A DNA stretch of 64,000 nt from Phytoactinopolyspora mesophila (GCF_010122465.1 NZ_WLZY01000004.1:310001-374000); one strand, 5' to 3'; positions 18,987 to 28,049 are shown, counted from the first letter of the stretch. Program-made: numbers and translations. The notes: generated from the letters alone by a model not told the origin.

Positions 18987-19802
18987 ATGGCCAAGCCGCT
19001 ACTCGTCGGAGCCGTCGCCTACACACCGAACGCGGTGCCCATCTGGGAGGGCATCCGCGACTACTTCACCGGCGCTCCGGTGGAGATGGACTTCGTGCTC
19101 TTCTCCAACTACGGGCGTCAGGTGGACGCGCTGATCGCGGGCACCATCGACATCGCCTGGAACACCAATCTGGCATGGGTGCGCACCGTGTTACAGACCG
19201 ACGGCGGCTGCCGGGCGCTTGCCATGCGCGACGTCGACCGGACGTTTCAGACGGTCTTCGTCACCCGAGCCGGAAGCGGCTTCGCGGACCTGACCGACCT
19301 GCGTGGCCGGACACTGGCGCTCGGGTCGCGCGACTCCGCTCAGGCAGCCATCCTTCCGGTGCACTACTTGCGTGCGGCTGGGTTGAGCGACGACGACGTG
19401 ACGATCGTGCGCATCGACTCCGACCTGGGCAAACACGGCGACACCGGCCGTAGCGAGCTGGACGCGATCCGGCTGCTCCTCGACGAGGAGGCCGACGCCG
19501 TCGCCCTCGGGATCAACACCTGGGAGGCCATCGGCAAGGACGAGCTGATGCCGGATGCCTTGACCGAGTTCTGGCGTTCGCCGGAGTACTCCCACTGCAA
19601 CTTCACCGCCCTCGACGCCTTGCCCCAATCGGTGTCCGAACCGTGGGTCGATCACCTGCTGGCCATGTCGTGGCAAGACCCGGAGCAGCGGCGGGTCATG
19701 GAGCTGGAAGGACTGCGTGAAGCGTGGGTGCTGCCGGACCTGGCCGGGTACACGTCGTTGTTCGAAGCGGTCCGCGATCAGGGGATCTCGGCGCGATGGT
19801 GA
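18987..19802 (+). CDS. Cytoplasmic phosphonate-binding-protein-like protein (PhnD type)
   Basis: A 271-aa protein with the PhnD/SsuA-like periplasmic-binding fold: LLVGAVAYTP start, LIAGTIDIAWNTNLAWV, LRGRTLALGSRDSAQAAILP and ADAVALGINTWEA, all typical ligand-site segments. It has no signal peptide or lipobox and there is no ABC permease or ATPase nearby, so it likely stays in the cytosol. Members of this fold can be enzymes (MqnA, MqnD, Thi5). ATG 18987 follows GAGAGGG. The stop overlaps the radical SAM start. Confidence 0.75.
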   Translation: MAKPLLVGAVAYTPNAVPIWEGIRDYFTGAPVEMDFVLFSNYGRQVDALIAGTIDIAWNTNLAWVRTVLQTDGGCRALAMRDVDRTFQTVFVTRAGSGFADLTDLRGRTLALGSRDSAQAAILPVHYLRAAGLSDDDVTIVRIDSDLGKHGDTGRSELDAIRLLLDEEADAVALGINTWEAIGKDELMPDALTEFWRSPEYSHCNFTALDALPQSVSEPWVDHLLAMSWQDPEQRRVMELEGLREAWVLPDLAGYTSLFEAVRDQGISARW

Positions 19803-20800
19803 GCCGTGTCGTGCTGGACCTGGTGGAGCGTGTCGGAGGCGCGGCCGCCGGAGACCAGGTCAACGTCGACGTCGCCCCGGAAGACAACGATGTCGTCGCC
19901 CGTTGGTGCACCCGCGCCGGACACCGGCTCGTGTCGATCCAGAACGGTGTCGCGGTCATCCGGCGGGGGCCGATACCCGATGAAGCCGGCGTGCTCGCCT
20001 CGATGCCTGCCGATCGCCGGCCAGGGGCGCGGCTGTGGATCTACACCAACTTCGACTGCAACCTGGCGTGCGACTACTGCTGCGCCCGTTCGTCGCCGCA
20101 AGCGCAACGGCGGGCGCTCGGCCCGGACACCATCCGAAAGCTCGTTGGCGAGGGGGTGCAGCACGGTGTCAGCGAGGTGTTCCTCACCGGCGGTGAACCG
20201 TTCATGCTGCTCGACCTCGACGAAATCGTCGGTGCCTGCGTCCAGCAGGCGCCGACGACTCTCCTCACCAACGGCATGCTGTTCCGCGGCCGGCGGCTGG
20301 ACATGCTGCGCTCGATGCCACGCGACGGCTTCGCGTTGCAGATCAGCCTCGACTCGGCCACCGCTGACCTGCATGACCTTCATCGCGGAACGGGAAGCTG
20401 GCGACGAGCGCTCGAGGGCGTCCGGACCGCAGTGGCCGAAGGGTTCCGGGTACGAATCGCCGCGACCGTAGCCACCGGTGAGGCAGGCGCCGACGAGTTC
20501 GCCGCCTTCCACGAGCTGCTCGACGGTCTCGGCATTCCCCGGGAGGACCAGGTGATCCGTCCGATCGCGCAGCGCGGCTTTGCCGACACGGGTGTGGCGC
20601 TGACCGTCGAATCACTCATCCCGGAGGTGACCGTCACCGCCGAAGGCGTCTACTGGCATCCGGTCGCCGCCGACCACGAGGACCAGCTCGTGACCCGTCA
20701 GCTGTTCCCGCTGGGGGATGCTATCGACGAGGTGCAACGACGGTTCGTTGCCTACCGGCAGGAGACCGAAGACGCGGCCAGGCAGTTCACCTGTGCGTAG
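19796..20800 (+). CDS. Radical SAM protein with TusA-like N-terminal domain
   Basis: A 334-aa protein. Residues 1-58 (GDQVNVDVAPEDN...WCTRAGHRLVSIQNGVAVIRRG) match the C-terminal half of the TusA/SirA sulfur-carrier fold but lack the usual CPxP cysteine. The radical SAM core starts at about 80 with the cluster motif Cys88-x3-Cys92-x2-Cys95, then FLTGGEPFM and LQISLDSA. No Cys-rich SPASM tail, only FTCA at the end. ATG 19796 and GTG 19799 both overlap the previous stop. Substrate unknown. Confidence 0.82.
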   Translation: MVSRVVLDLVERVGGAAAGDQVNVDVAPEDNDVVARWCTRAGHRLVSIQNGVAVIRRGPIPDEAGVLASMPADRRPGARLWIYTNFDCNLACDYCCARSSPQAQRRALGPDTIRKLVGEGVQHGVSEVFLTGGEPFMLLDLDEIVGACVQQAPTTLLTNGMLFRGRRLDMLRSMPRDGFALQISLDSATADLHDLHRGTGSWRRALEGVRTAVAEGFRVRIAATVATGEAGADEFAAFHELLDGLGIPREDQVIRPIAQRGFADTGVALTVESLIPEVTVTAEGVYWHPVAADHEDQLVTRQLFPLGDAIDEVQRRFVAYRQETEDAARQFTCA

Positions 20801-20809
20801 GCAGCGCCC

Positions 20810-20826
20810 CGTGATCAATGATCACG
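20810..20826. terminator. Short palindrome between convergent genes
   Basis: CGTGATCA-A-TGATCACG, an 8-bp inverted repeat in the 14-base gap between the radical SAM and SARP stops and covering the SARP stop. It could be a weak two-way terminator. Confidence 0.4.
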
Positions 20827-23814
20827 AGAGAGATTCAGCTTCTCCCGCACGACTCGTGATTCCAGCGCGTGTAATTCCTGGTAGATGTCGAGTGCGGCCT
20901 GCCAATGCTGGAGCGCCTTCTCGGTCTCACCCAGGGTGGAGTGGGCATCCCCGAGCCCATTGTGGCTGCGGGCGAGTTCGTAACGCAGCCCGAAGTCGGA
21001 GGCGACGGCCAGAGCGTCGTGATGGTAGCGGATCGCCTCGGCCGAAGCGCCTCGCGCCGCATGGGCCAGGCCCAGTCCGTTGAGCGCTTGGGCCCGGCTC
21101 TCGTTGTCGCGGGCGGAGGCGAGCGCTTCATGGTGGTGATGCTCGGCAGTTTCGTAGTCGCCGAGCAGCCGGTGCACCGCGCCGAGATGCTCGAGTGCCT
21201 GACCTTCCAGGCCGTGGATCTCGCTCGCGCGAGCCAGATTCAGCACCCGCTGTGCGTAGCGCAGCGCGTCGTCGTAGTTGCCGGCATCGCGGTGTAGACC
21301 TGCCAGGTTGAGCAGGATATAGGCCTGGCTCGGCGAACTCCCGAACTGTTCGTCGATCTCCACCGCTCGCTCGAGGCTTTGGAAAGCCTCCTCGTATCGG
21401 CCGAGCCGGTGGTGGATACGCCCCAGGTTGGTCAGCGGCTTGGTCTGTAGGAACTGGTTGCCCAGCTTGCCGTAGAGATCGATGGAGCGTTCCAGGTGCT
21501 GGATCGCCTCGGTGGTGGCGCCGATGTAATGACAGGTCGCGCCGAGATAGTTGAGCGTAGTGGCGAGCAATTGCGGGTCGCCGAGTTCTTCCTGCAACGC
21601 CAGCGCCTGCCGCAGGTGGCCGGCGGCGGTTTCGTACCGATCCATACGGTGGTTGGCCAATCCGAGAGCGCGTAACGCCAGTGCCTCGCCAACCCGGTCC
21701 GCATGCTCGCGCGCGGCCACGAGCGCCCGGGTGTGCAGCCGGTGCGCGTCGTCCACGTGCCACCCGACATCCAGGAATCGCCAGAGCACAGCGGACATGT
21801 CGATCGCGTACGTGGAAATGCCGTATTCGGTCGCCCGGTCCGCGGCCGACAACAGGTTCTGCCGCTCCGTTTCCAGCCATTGCAGAGCCGCCTGGTATGT
21901 GGACAACACAGGCCCGGTGACCGGGTGTTTCGTCACGGCGGGGCGCATCTCCACATGCTGCGGAGCGATGACATCCACCGCTGTCCAGGCGACTTGCAGG
22001 TAGTAGTCGAACAGCCTCGTGATTGCCGTCTGCCGGGACTCCTCGTCGTCGACCTCGCCGGCCAGTTCCGCGGCGTACGCCAGCAGGAGATCGTGCGGCT
22101 GGTAGCGACCCTCCCGAGTCTCGTCCACCAGACGGGCACGCACCAGCTCGTCCAGTAGCCGCCGGGTGGCGCGCAGGTCTTCGGTCCCCATCAGTGCCGT
22201 CAGAGCGTGCGCATCGAGGTCGTAGCCGGGATGCAGGCCGAACATGCGGAACAGGCGGGCACTTTCCGGGCTCAGCTCACGATAGGACCAGGAGAACACC
22301 GAACGCACCGATGTGTGCGCGTCACCGGCGTCGAACAAGTCGAGCTGAGCTTGCTCGTCATCGAGTTCGGCGATCAGATCCGCGACCCCGACGCCGCGCC
22401 GCTCGCCGATCCGTTCCGCGGCGATCCGCAGTGCCAACGGCAGCCGGGCGCAGCGCTCGACGAGTTGGGCGGTGGCCTCGGGATCGGCGTTGCGCCGCTC
22501 GTCGAGCAGTTCGTTGAGTAGCCTGCTGGCGTCGTCGCCGGTCATCCGGTCGAGATCGAGCCGGCGGGCGCCCTCCCGAACAGTCAGACCGGCCAGCGAA
22601 TCACGGCTGGTCACCAGGACGAAACAGGTCGGTGTGCCAGGCAGCAGGGGCCGGACCTGGTCGGCTGTCACGGCGTTGTCCAGCACGATCAAGATGCGCC
22701 GCTGGTCCGCCAGCGTACGGAAGCGGGCGGCGCGCTCGGTCAGGTCTTGTGGGACGGACGTGCCTTCGACGCCGAGATCGCGCAAGAAGCGGGCCAGCGC
22801 GTCGTTGGGAGCCATCGGTTCGTCCGGTCCGTAGCCGCGCAGGTCGATGTAGAGCTGGCCATCCGGGAACCGCTCGCTCATCTGATGTGCCCACCGCACG
22901 GCGAGTGTGGTCTTGCCGACGCCGGCGGTCCCGGTGATGGTGACTATGCGCGCCGGTTCGTCGAATTCTCCAGCCGCGATCCGATCCAGTTCGGCCAGTT
23001 CCGCGGCACGTCCGACGAAGGTTCCGGGACTGTGTGGAAGCTGCGCCGGTCGTTCAGTGGTCGGACTCCCCGTTGTACCCGGCCGGATCGACTCGCCGGT
23101 GAGGATCTGCTGCTCGATCTGTCGCAGCTCTGCGCCAGGTTCCAGGCCGAGTTCCTCGACCAGCACATGGCGCGCGCCGTGGTAGGCAGCCAGTGCGTCT
23201 GCCGGGCGCCCGCCCTGGTAGAGGGCGGTCATCAACAGTGCGTGGAAACGCTCGCGCAGCGGGTGCCGCCGGACGAGGTCAGACAGCTCACCGACGATTC
23301 CGGCGTTCCGGCCGCAGCGGAGCTCGGCCGCGTACAGTTCCTCCAGCGCTACCAGGCGGACGTCTGCGAGCCGCTCGATCTCCGCCGCCAGATCAGTGAC
23401 ATCCAAGCCCTGGTACGGCGTCCCGCGCCACAAGCTCAAGGCCTTGCGGGTCAGCTCGGCACAACGCGCGGGATCTTGGTCGGCTACGTCGCCGGCCTCG
23501 TCGATCAGGGTGCAGAATCGTTCCGAGTCCAGCTCTCCGGGCATGACCTCCAGGCAGTAGCCTGCTGAGCTGTACGAGAGCCGTTCCGGGCGGTCGAGCA
23601 TGCGGCGCAACTTGTAGATATGCAACTGGAGCTTCTGGTGCCCGCGAGGCTCTGGCTGCTCTCCCCACAAGGCGCCGAGCAAGGTGTCTACCGCGACCGG
23701 CTGGTTGGCGCGGGCCAGCAAGACGGCCAGGACGGTCTGGCGCAGTAACCCGGACACCGGCACTTCCTCGCCGTTGTCACGAAGCCGGATTGGTCCCAGA
23801 ACTTCGAACTGCAA
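20815..23814 (-). CDS. SARP/AfsR-type regulator with NB-ARC ATPase and TPR repeats
   Basis: A 999-aa transcription regulator. Residues 1-90 form an OmpR-like winged helix, 95-240 the bacterial transcriptional activation domain, 265-560 an NB-ARC ATPase with P-loop GTAGVGKTT (295-303) and LLIVLDN-type Walker B, and about 690-990 are repeated tetratricopeptide units (NLGRIHHRLGRYEEAFQ and similar). This is the AfsR architecture that activates secondary-metabolite genes in Streptomyces. It is convergent with the radical SAM operon, which makes it a candidate regulator of it. Confidence 0.9.
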   Translation of the reverse strand: MQFEVLGPIRLRDNGEEVPVSGLLRQTVLAVLLARANQPVAVDTLLGALWGEQPEPRGHQKLQLHIYKLRRMLDRPERLSYSSAGYCLEVMPGELDSERFCTLIDEAGDVADQDPARCAELTRKALSLWRGTPYQGLDVTDLAAEIERLADVRLVALEELYAAELRCGRNAGIVGELSDLVRRHPLRERFHALLMTALYQGGRPADALAAYHGARHVLVEELGLEPGAELRQIEQQILTGESIRPGTTGSPTTERPAQLPHSPGTFVGRAAELAELDRIAAGEFDEPARIVTITGTAGVGKTTLAVRWAHQMSERFPDGQLYIDLRGYGPDEPMAPNDALARFLRDLGVEGTSVPQDLTERAARFRTLADQRRILIVLDNAVTADQVRPLLPGTPTCFVLVTSRDSLAGLTVREGARRLDLDRMTGDDASRLLNELLDERRNADPEATAQLVERCARLPLALRIAAERIGERRGVGVADLIAELDDEQAQLDLFDAGDAHTSVRSVFSWSYRELSPESARLFRMFGLHPGYDLDAHALTALMGTEDLRATRRLLDELVRARLVDETREGRYQPHDLLLAYAAELAGEVDDEESRQTAITRLFDYYLQVAWTAVDVIAPQHVEMRPAVTKHPVTGPVLSTYQAALQWLETERQNLLSAADRATEYGISTYAIDMSAVLWRFLDVGWHVDDAHRLHTRALVAAREHADRVGEALALRALGLANHRMDRYETAAGHLRQALALQEELGDPQLLATTLNYLGATCHYIGATTEAIQHLERSIDLYGKLGNQFLQTKPLTNLGRIHHRLGRYEEAFQSLERAVEIDEQFGSSPSQAYILLNLAGLHRDAGNYDDALRYAQRVLNLARASEIHGLEGQALEHLGAVHRLLGDYETAEHHHHEALASARDNESRAQALNGLGLAHAARGASAEAIRYHHDALAVASDFGLRYELARSHNGLGDAHSTLGETEKALQHWQAALDIYQELHALESRVVREKLNLSRDH

Positions 23815-24000
23815 ATGACCGCACTCCTGGACAAGCCAACGCTGTCTCCTCAGGGGAAACCTGTGGTGACGATACCGCAGTCGGTTGCCGCCGCATCACC
23901 ATTAATCCGCACGCTGCTGCCGGGGAAAGTGTCAGGAAAGTCCCTCGATGGTGCCGAGTAGCACCATAACGGTGTATTTGACGCCGTAACGGGGACGACG

Positions 24001-24633
24001 ATGGCCAGCGAGGAAGCGAACTTCGAGGCGCTCTACAGCGCGACAAGCCGCGCGCTACTGCACCAGATGTATGCGATGACCGGAAACATCGACGACGCAC
24101 GAGAGTGCGTGCAAGAAGCCTACGTGCGGGCGTGGCAACACTGGCCTAAGGTGTCCCGTGCGGACGACCCCGCCGCGTGGCTGCGGACCGTCGCCTGGCG
24201 GATCGCAGCCAGCCGTTGGCGTAAGAGCCGCAACGGGCTTCGCGCGCTGGCCCGCAACGGCCAGTTCGAACATACCCAGCCGCCGTCGCTCGACCATGTC
24301 AGCCTGGTCACCGCGCTCCGCAAGATCCCGGAAGAACAGCGCCGGGCCATCGTTCTGCATCACCTGGTGGGGATGCCTGCCCGCGAGGTGGCCGAGGAGA
24401 TCGGCGCCCCGGTGGGCACTGTCAAGGCCCGGTTGGCGCGGGGCCGCGCGGCCCTAGCCGTGCTGCTTAGGGAGGAGTTCGGCGACGAGCGTGGCGACGC
24501 GGCCGATACGGGCGCGAGTGTTCCCACGCAGCAATCCGTTCCGAAGCGGGCACGAGCACGCCGGCCACCGATGGGATCGGCGCGCCGTGCCGTGGTGAAA
24601 CCAGCCGGGGTCCGTTCATCGGCCGCTGCGTGA
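24001..24633 (+). CDS. ECF-type RNA polymerase sigma factor
   Basis: A 210-aa sigma-70 family protein. Region 2 (EANFEALYSATSRALLHQMYAMTGNIDDARECVQEAYVRAW split over residues 5-45) and region 4 (ALRKIPEEQRRAIVLHHLVGMPAREVAEEIGAPVGTVKARLARGR around 100-145) are both evident. The last 45 residues are basic and low-complexity. No anti-sigma gene lies beside it. It is divergent from the SARP gene across 186 bases that must hold both promoters. Confidence 0.85.
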   Translation: MASEEANFEALYSATSRALLHQMYAMTGNIDDARECVQEAYVRAWQHWPKVSRADDPAAWLRTVAWRIAASRWRKSRNGLRALARNGQFEHTQPPSLDHVSLVTALRKIPEEQRRAIVLHHLVGMPAREVAEEIGAPVGTVKARLARGRAALAVLLREEFGDERGDAADTGASVPTQQSVPKRARARRPPMGSARRAVVKPAGVRSSAAA

Positions 24634-24671
24634 CCGGCCCAGGGCCAGAGGGTCTCGGTCTCGTTCAGTTA

Positions 24672-24748
24672 TGGAGCCCGAAGTCGGATTCGAACCGACG
24701 ACCTACCGCTTACAAGGCGGTTGCTCTGACCAACTGAGCTATTCGGGC
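24672..24748 (-). tRNA. tRNA-Thr (anticodon UGU), CCA encoded
   Basis: Reading the minus strand gives a complete 77-nt cloverleaf: acceptor stem GCCCGAA/TTCGGGC, D arm with GCTC AGTTGGTC A GAGC, anticodon stem ACCGC/GCGGT with loop CTTGTAA (anticodon TGT), variable loop AGGTC, T arm GTCGG TTCGAAT CCGAC, discriminator T and genomic CCA. Confidence 0.95.
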
Positions 24749-24860
24749 GTGGGCGGCGTGCACCCGGGTGGGCGCGCATCCGCGTGGAGCCTGCTCCGGG
24801 AGAACGGTACCCGAGCAGGGCGGGTCTTCTCCAATCCGTTCCCCGTGCCCCGCCACTTCC

Positions 24861-24950
24861 GGTGATCGTGAGCGCGTTGCTGTCGCAGAATGACGACCAC
24901 AACGCGCTCACGATCACCAGATCACGACAGAAACGCGCTCACGATCACGG
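24861..24950. repeat. Three-armed GTGATCGTGAGCGCGTT inverted repeat
   Basis: GGTGATCGTGAGCGCGTT at 24861-24878 is matched by its exact complement at 24901-24918 and again, save the last base, at 24932-24949. Two alternative hairpins of 17-18 bp are possible. It lies just beyond the secDF stop and probably serves as its terminator. Confidence 0.75.
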
Positions 24951-24961
24951 GGAAGTGGGGG

Positions 24962-27493
24962 TCAGACGACGGCGCCGTAGTTCGGGTCCTCGCGGTCCCC
25001 GACGCCGGCCTTGGGCTTTTCCTCGCGTTCGGGCGCTGGGTACTTGGTCTCGAGCTCGACGGCCAGTGGTGTGGACGTGAAGTTGGACGAGTAGGTTCCG
25101 ATCACGATGCCGATGATCAATGCGAAGGCGAAGTCCGACAGCGAGTCACCGCCCAGGAAGTACAACGCGATGAGTGGGAACAGGGTGCTCAACCCGGTGT
25201 TGAACGACCTGGGCAAAGTGTTCAGCACCGCAGAGTTGGCTACCCCGGCGAAGTTCTCTTCCGGTCTCCGGGTCCACATCTCGCGGATCCGGTCGAAGAC
25301 CACCACGGAGTCGTTGACCGTATAACCGATGACGGTCAGGATCGCCGCCAGGAAGATCCCGTCGATCGGTTTGCCGAGCCAGGCGAACACGCCGACAACA
25401 ACCACGACGTTCTGGAACAGCGCCGTGACCGCACCGGCGCTGAAGGTCCAGCGGAACCGGATCGCCAGATATGACAGTTGGGCGGCCAGCGCTATACCCA
25501 ACGCGATCAGAGCGTTGCGCTGGAGCTCTGAGCCCAGACTGGGGCCGATGAGCTCGTCGCGGAGCATCTGCCCGCCATTGCCGAGTTCACTGATCGCGTC
25601 GATGATCTCGCGGGCTTCGGTGTCGCTCATCTCGACCGTGCGTACCGAGATGGCGTCCTCACCGGCGGCTCCGGACTCGTTGACGATCGCGGTGGGGAAG
25701 CCGAGCGCGGTGACGGCATCGCGGGCGTCGTCGATGTCGACCACCTCCGCGGGCTCGACCTCCACCAGGCGGCCGCCGGTGAACTCGATACCGAAGTTGA
25801 GCCCGCGCATCGCGATGCCGGCACCTGCCACGATGATCGCGATCAGGGAGGCGGCGAGCAGCCGGCGGGTGTGCTTCATGATGTCCGGGCTGCGCTCACG
25901 CAGCCATAGCCGGATGCGCCCGTGTTTCGCCAGACCGCTGATGGTGGGCCGGACCCGCACCCAGCGCTGACGGATCAGCCAGTCGGCCAGCGCCCGGCTG
26001 AGCACCAGGGCGGATAGCAGCGATGCCAGGACACCGATGGTCAGCGTGACACCGAAGCCTCGCACCGGCCCGGAGGCGAGGAAGAACAGCAGGATCGCCG
26101 CCAGCAACGTGGTGACGTTCGAGTCGGCGATGGCTGAGATGGCCTTCTTGAAGCCGCTGGGCACAGCGTTTCGCAGGCTCTTCACCTCGCCGTCGACATA
26201 GTCCTCTCGTGCTCTTTCGAAGATCAGCACGTTGGCGTCCACCGCCATACCGATGGCCAGCACGAATCCAGCCAGGCCAGGCAGGGTCAACGTGGCGCCG
26301 AGGGCGGTGAGTGCTCCGTAGGCCATCGCGGCGTATCCGATCAGGGCGCCGACGGCCATCAGACCGACCAACCGGTAGCTGACGATGATGAACAACGCCG
26401 TCAGGGAGATACCGATGGCCGCCGCCCAGGCGCTGGCCCGGATGGCCGCGTCACCGAGTGTCGGGCCGACGACGCGCTGTTCGATCACCTCGACCGGCAG
26501 CGGCAGCGCGCCACCCTCGATCAGCGCGGAAAGCTCTTCGGCGGACTCCCTGCTGAAATCGCCAGTGATGACCGATGTGCCGCCGCGGTGCCCGATGTCA
26601 CAGGCTGCTCCGATGACTCGTGGTGAGGAGATGACTTCCTCATCGAGAACGATCGCGATCCGCCGCTGTGGGTCTCCCTCCGGAAAACAAGCGGCGTCGC
26701 CAGTCAAGTCGGCCCAGACATTGCCGCCCCGGCCGGTGAAGTTGATGTCGACGTACCAGCCGTCGAACTGCGCGATATCGAATTGGGCGCTGGCGCTGGA
26801 CACTTCCTCACCGGTCATGGCGGAGGAGGCGATCACGATGGGGCCGCCGCGCTCGTCCTCGATCTCGATCCGCTCCGCGGTGGGGTCGAAATGGTCGTCG
26901 GTGACGCCGTTCTCAGCCGCGCCGTTGTCGGCATCGTCTTCGCTGGCGTCGTCGTCGGTGTTGGCGTCTTCGTCCGAGGCCTCGTCGCCGTCGTCTTCGA
27001 CGGCCTCATCCTCTGCCTCCCCGTTGATCTGGCCGTAGCCCAGGACGGGATGGAACGTCAGCTGTGCGGTCTGGCCGAGTGCCTCCGAGGCCTCCGTGGG
27101 GTCCTCGAGACCAGGCAGTTCGACGATGATCCGGTTCTCACCGGAGCGGGACAGCGACGGCTCGGAGACACCCAGCGCGTCGACCCGGCGCCGCAGTACC
27201 TCGACGGCCCTGTCGGTGTTCTCGGAGTTGGCCTCGACATTGGGCGCGTCCTGGGCCTCGAGCGTGATCTGGGCGCCGCCCTCGAGGTCGAGTCCGAGGT
27301 TCGGTGAGGCCGTCATGGTGACCCAAGCGGAGGCTCCCAGCAGCAAGAAGGCGAGCACCACGCGCAGAACGCGGCTGCCTTCGGTGACAGAGCGGTCGCC
27401 TTTCTTGGCCGCCCGGTGCCGGAAGAGTGAGTACGCGGCCGCGCATGCGGCGACGACGGCGAGAACGAGATAGAACGCGGTCGTACCTTCCAC
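24962..27493 (-). CDS. secDF: Fused protein-export protein SecDF
   Basis: An 843-aa fusion of SecD and SecF, the membrane factors that use proton flow to assist late export through SecYEG. The SecD half has LGLDLEGGAQITLE (about residue 67), the P1 periplasmic domain and helices with GFVLAIGMAVDANVLIFER; the SecF half starts near 545 with LNFGIEFTGGRLVEVE and has VIGYTVNDSVVVFDRIRE. A stretch rich in Asp/Glu (about 158-205) interrupts P1. Actinobacteria usually carry separate secD and secF next to yajC, so this is probably an extra copy. Confidence 0.9.
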   Translation of the reverse strand: MEGTTAFYLVLAVVAACAAAYSLFRHRAAKKGDRSVTEGSRVLRVVLAFLLLGASAWVTMTASPNLGLDLEGGAQITLEAQDAPNVEANSENTDRAVEVLRRRVDALGVSEPSLSRSGENRIIVELPGLEDPTEASEALGQTAQLTFHPVLGYGQINGEAEDEAVEDDGDEASDEDANTDDDASEDDADNGAAENGVTDDHFDPTAERIEIEDERGGPIVIASSAMTGEEVSSASAQFDIAQFDGWYVDINFTGRGGNVWADLTGDAACFPEGDPQRRIAIVLDEEVISSPRVIGAACDIGHRGGTSVITGDFSRESAEELSALIEGGALPLPVEVIEQRVVGPTLGDAAIRASAWAAAIGISLTALFIIVSYRLVGLMAVGALIGYAAMAYGALTALGATLTLPGLAGFVLAIGMAVDANVLIFERAREDYVDGEVKSLRNAVPSGFKKAISAIADSNVTTLLAAILLFFLASGPVRGFGVTLTIGVLASLLSALVLSRALADWLIRQRWVRVRPTISGLAKHGRIRLWLRERSPDIMKHTRRLLAASLIAIIVAGAGIAMRGLNFGIEFTGGRLVEVEPAEVVDIDDARDAVTALGFPTAIVNESGAAGEDAISVRTVEMSDTEAREIIDAISELGNGGQMLRDELIGPSLGSELQRNALIALGIALAAQLSYLAIRFRWTFSAGAVTALFQNVVVVVGVFAWLGKPIDGIFLAAILTVIGYTVNDSVVVFDRIREMWTRRPEENFAGVANSAVLNTLPRSFNTGLSTLFPLIALYFLGGDSLSDFAFALIIGIVIGTYSSNFTSTPLAVELETKYPAPEREEKPKAGVGDREDPNYGAVV

Positions 27494-27588
27494 AGGGAAT
27501 CTCCATGGGATGCCACCCGGGTGAGCACAGGCGATGCGAGATGATCGCTACCGCTGGCTCCGGGCGTTGCTGGACAGGGCTAAGGCGT

Positions 27589-27975
27589 CTACTGCTGTCC
27601 AGTGACCGGTGGGCCACGATTGTGGTCGGTGGAGCGCGGCACCGACTGCGCGTCAGTCCGGCCGGGATCGCCCAGCAGCCCCTGCAGCGGGTAAAGGTCC
27701 AGCGGGTGCACCACGCTCCCAGCGGGAGTGTGCGCGGCGACGTCACGTTCGGGGGCTACCGTCGCTACCTTGGCGACCGGTTCGGCGAACTCGGCGATGC
27801 CGGCCAATGCGGCGGTGCTGGACGTCCCTTGGTAGGTCTCCGGAGAAAGCTCCCGGGCCGGCGTCGCCGATGCGGTGACGCCGCCGGTGATCACCATGAA
27901 CAAGCCGGTCAGCAACACGGCGGGAATGGCGCGAGCGAGCAGTTGCAGCCGTCGAGAGGCGCGCGGATGGAGCAC
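27589..27975 (-). CDS. Small secreted or membrane-anchored protein
   Basis: A 128-aa product from GTG 27975, which has GGGAGG 9 bases before it. After a basic start (LHPRASRRLQLLAR) comes one hydrophobic segment, AIPAVLLTGLFMVITGGVTA, then an ASA-type cleavage site and a low-complexity tail. No family recognised. The frame stays open upstream to 28113, but that part lacks a ribosome site. Translation as a real gene is likely but not certain. Confidence 0.5.
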   Translation of the reverse strand: MLHPRASRRLQLLARAIPAVLLTGLFMVITGGVTASATPARELSPETYQGTSSTAALAGIAEFAEPVAKVATVAPERDVAAHTPAGSVVHPLDLYPLQGLLGDPGRTDAQSVPRSTDHNRGPPVTGQQ

Positions 27976-28049
27976 GGCGCTGAACCTCCCTAGCTCACGT
28001 TGGCGCCCTTCACCATACACCTCGGGCAGCCCACGCCACAGAGCCGTAG

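Noticed and set aside
11969-20800. Arsenosugar biosynthesis cluster
   Set aside because: The DUF2064/GT2 pair and MTA phosphorylase fit, but there is no ArsM and the radical SAM protein lacks the ArsS layout and C-terminal domain.
18987-20800. Futalosine (Mqn) pathway genes
   Set aside because: The binding-fold protein is PhnD-like rather than MqnA/MqnD-like, and the radical SAM protein has no MqnC/MqnE signature.
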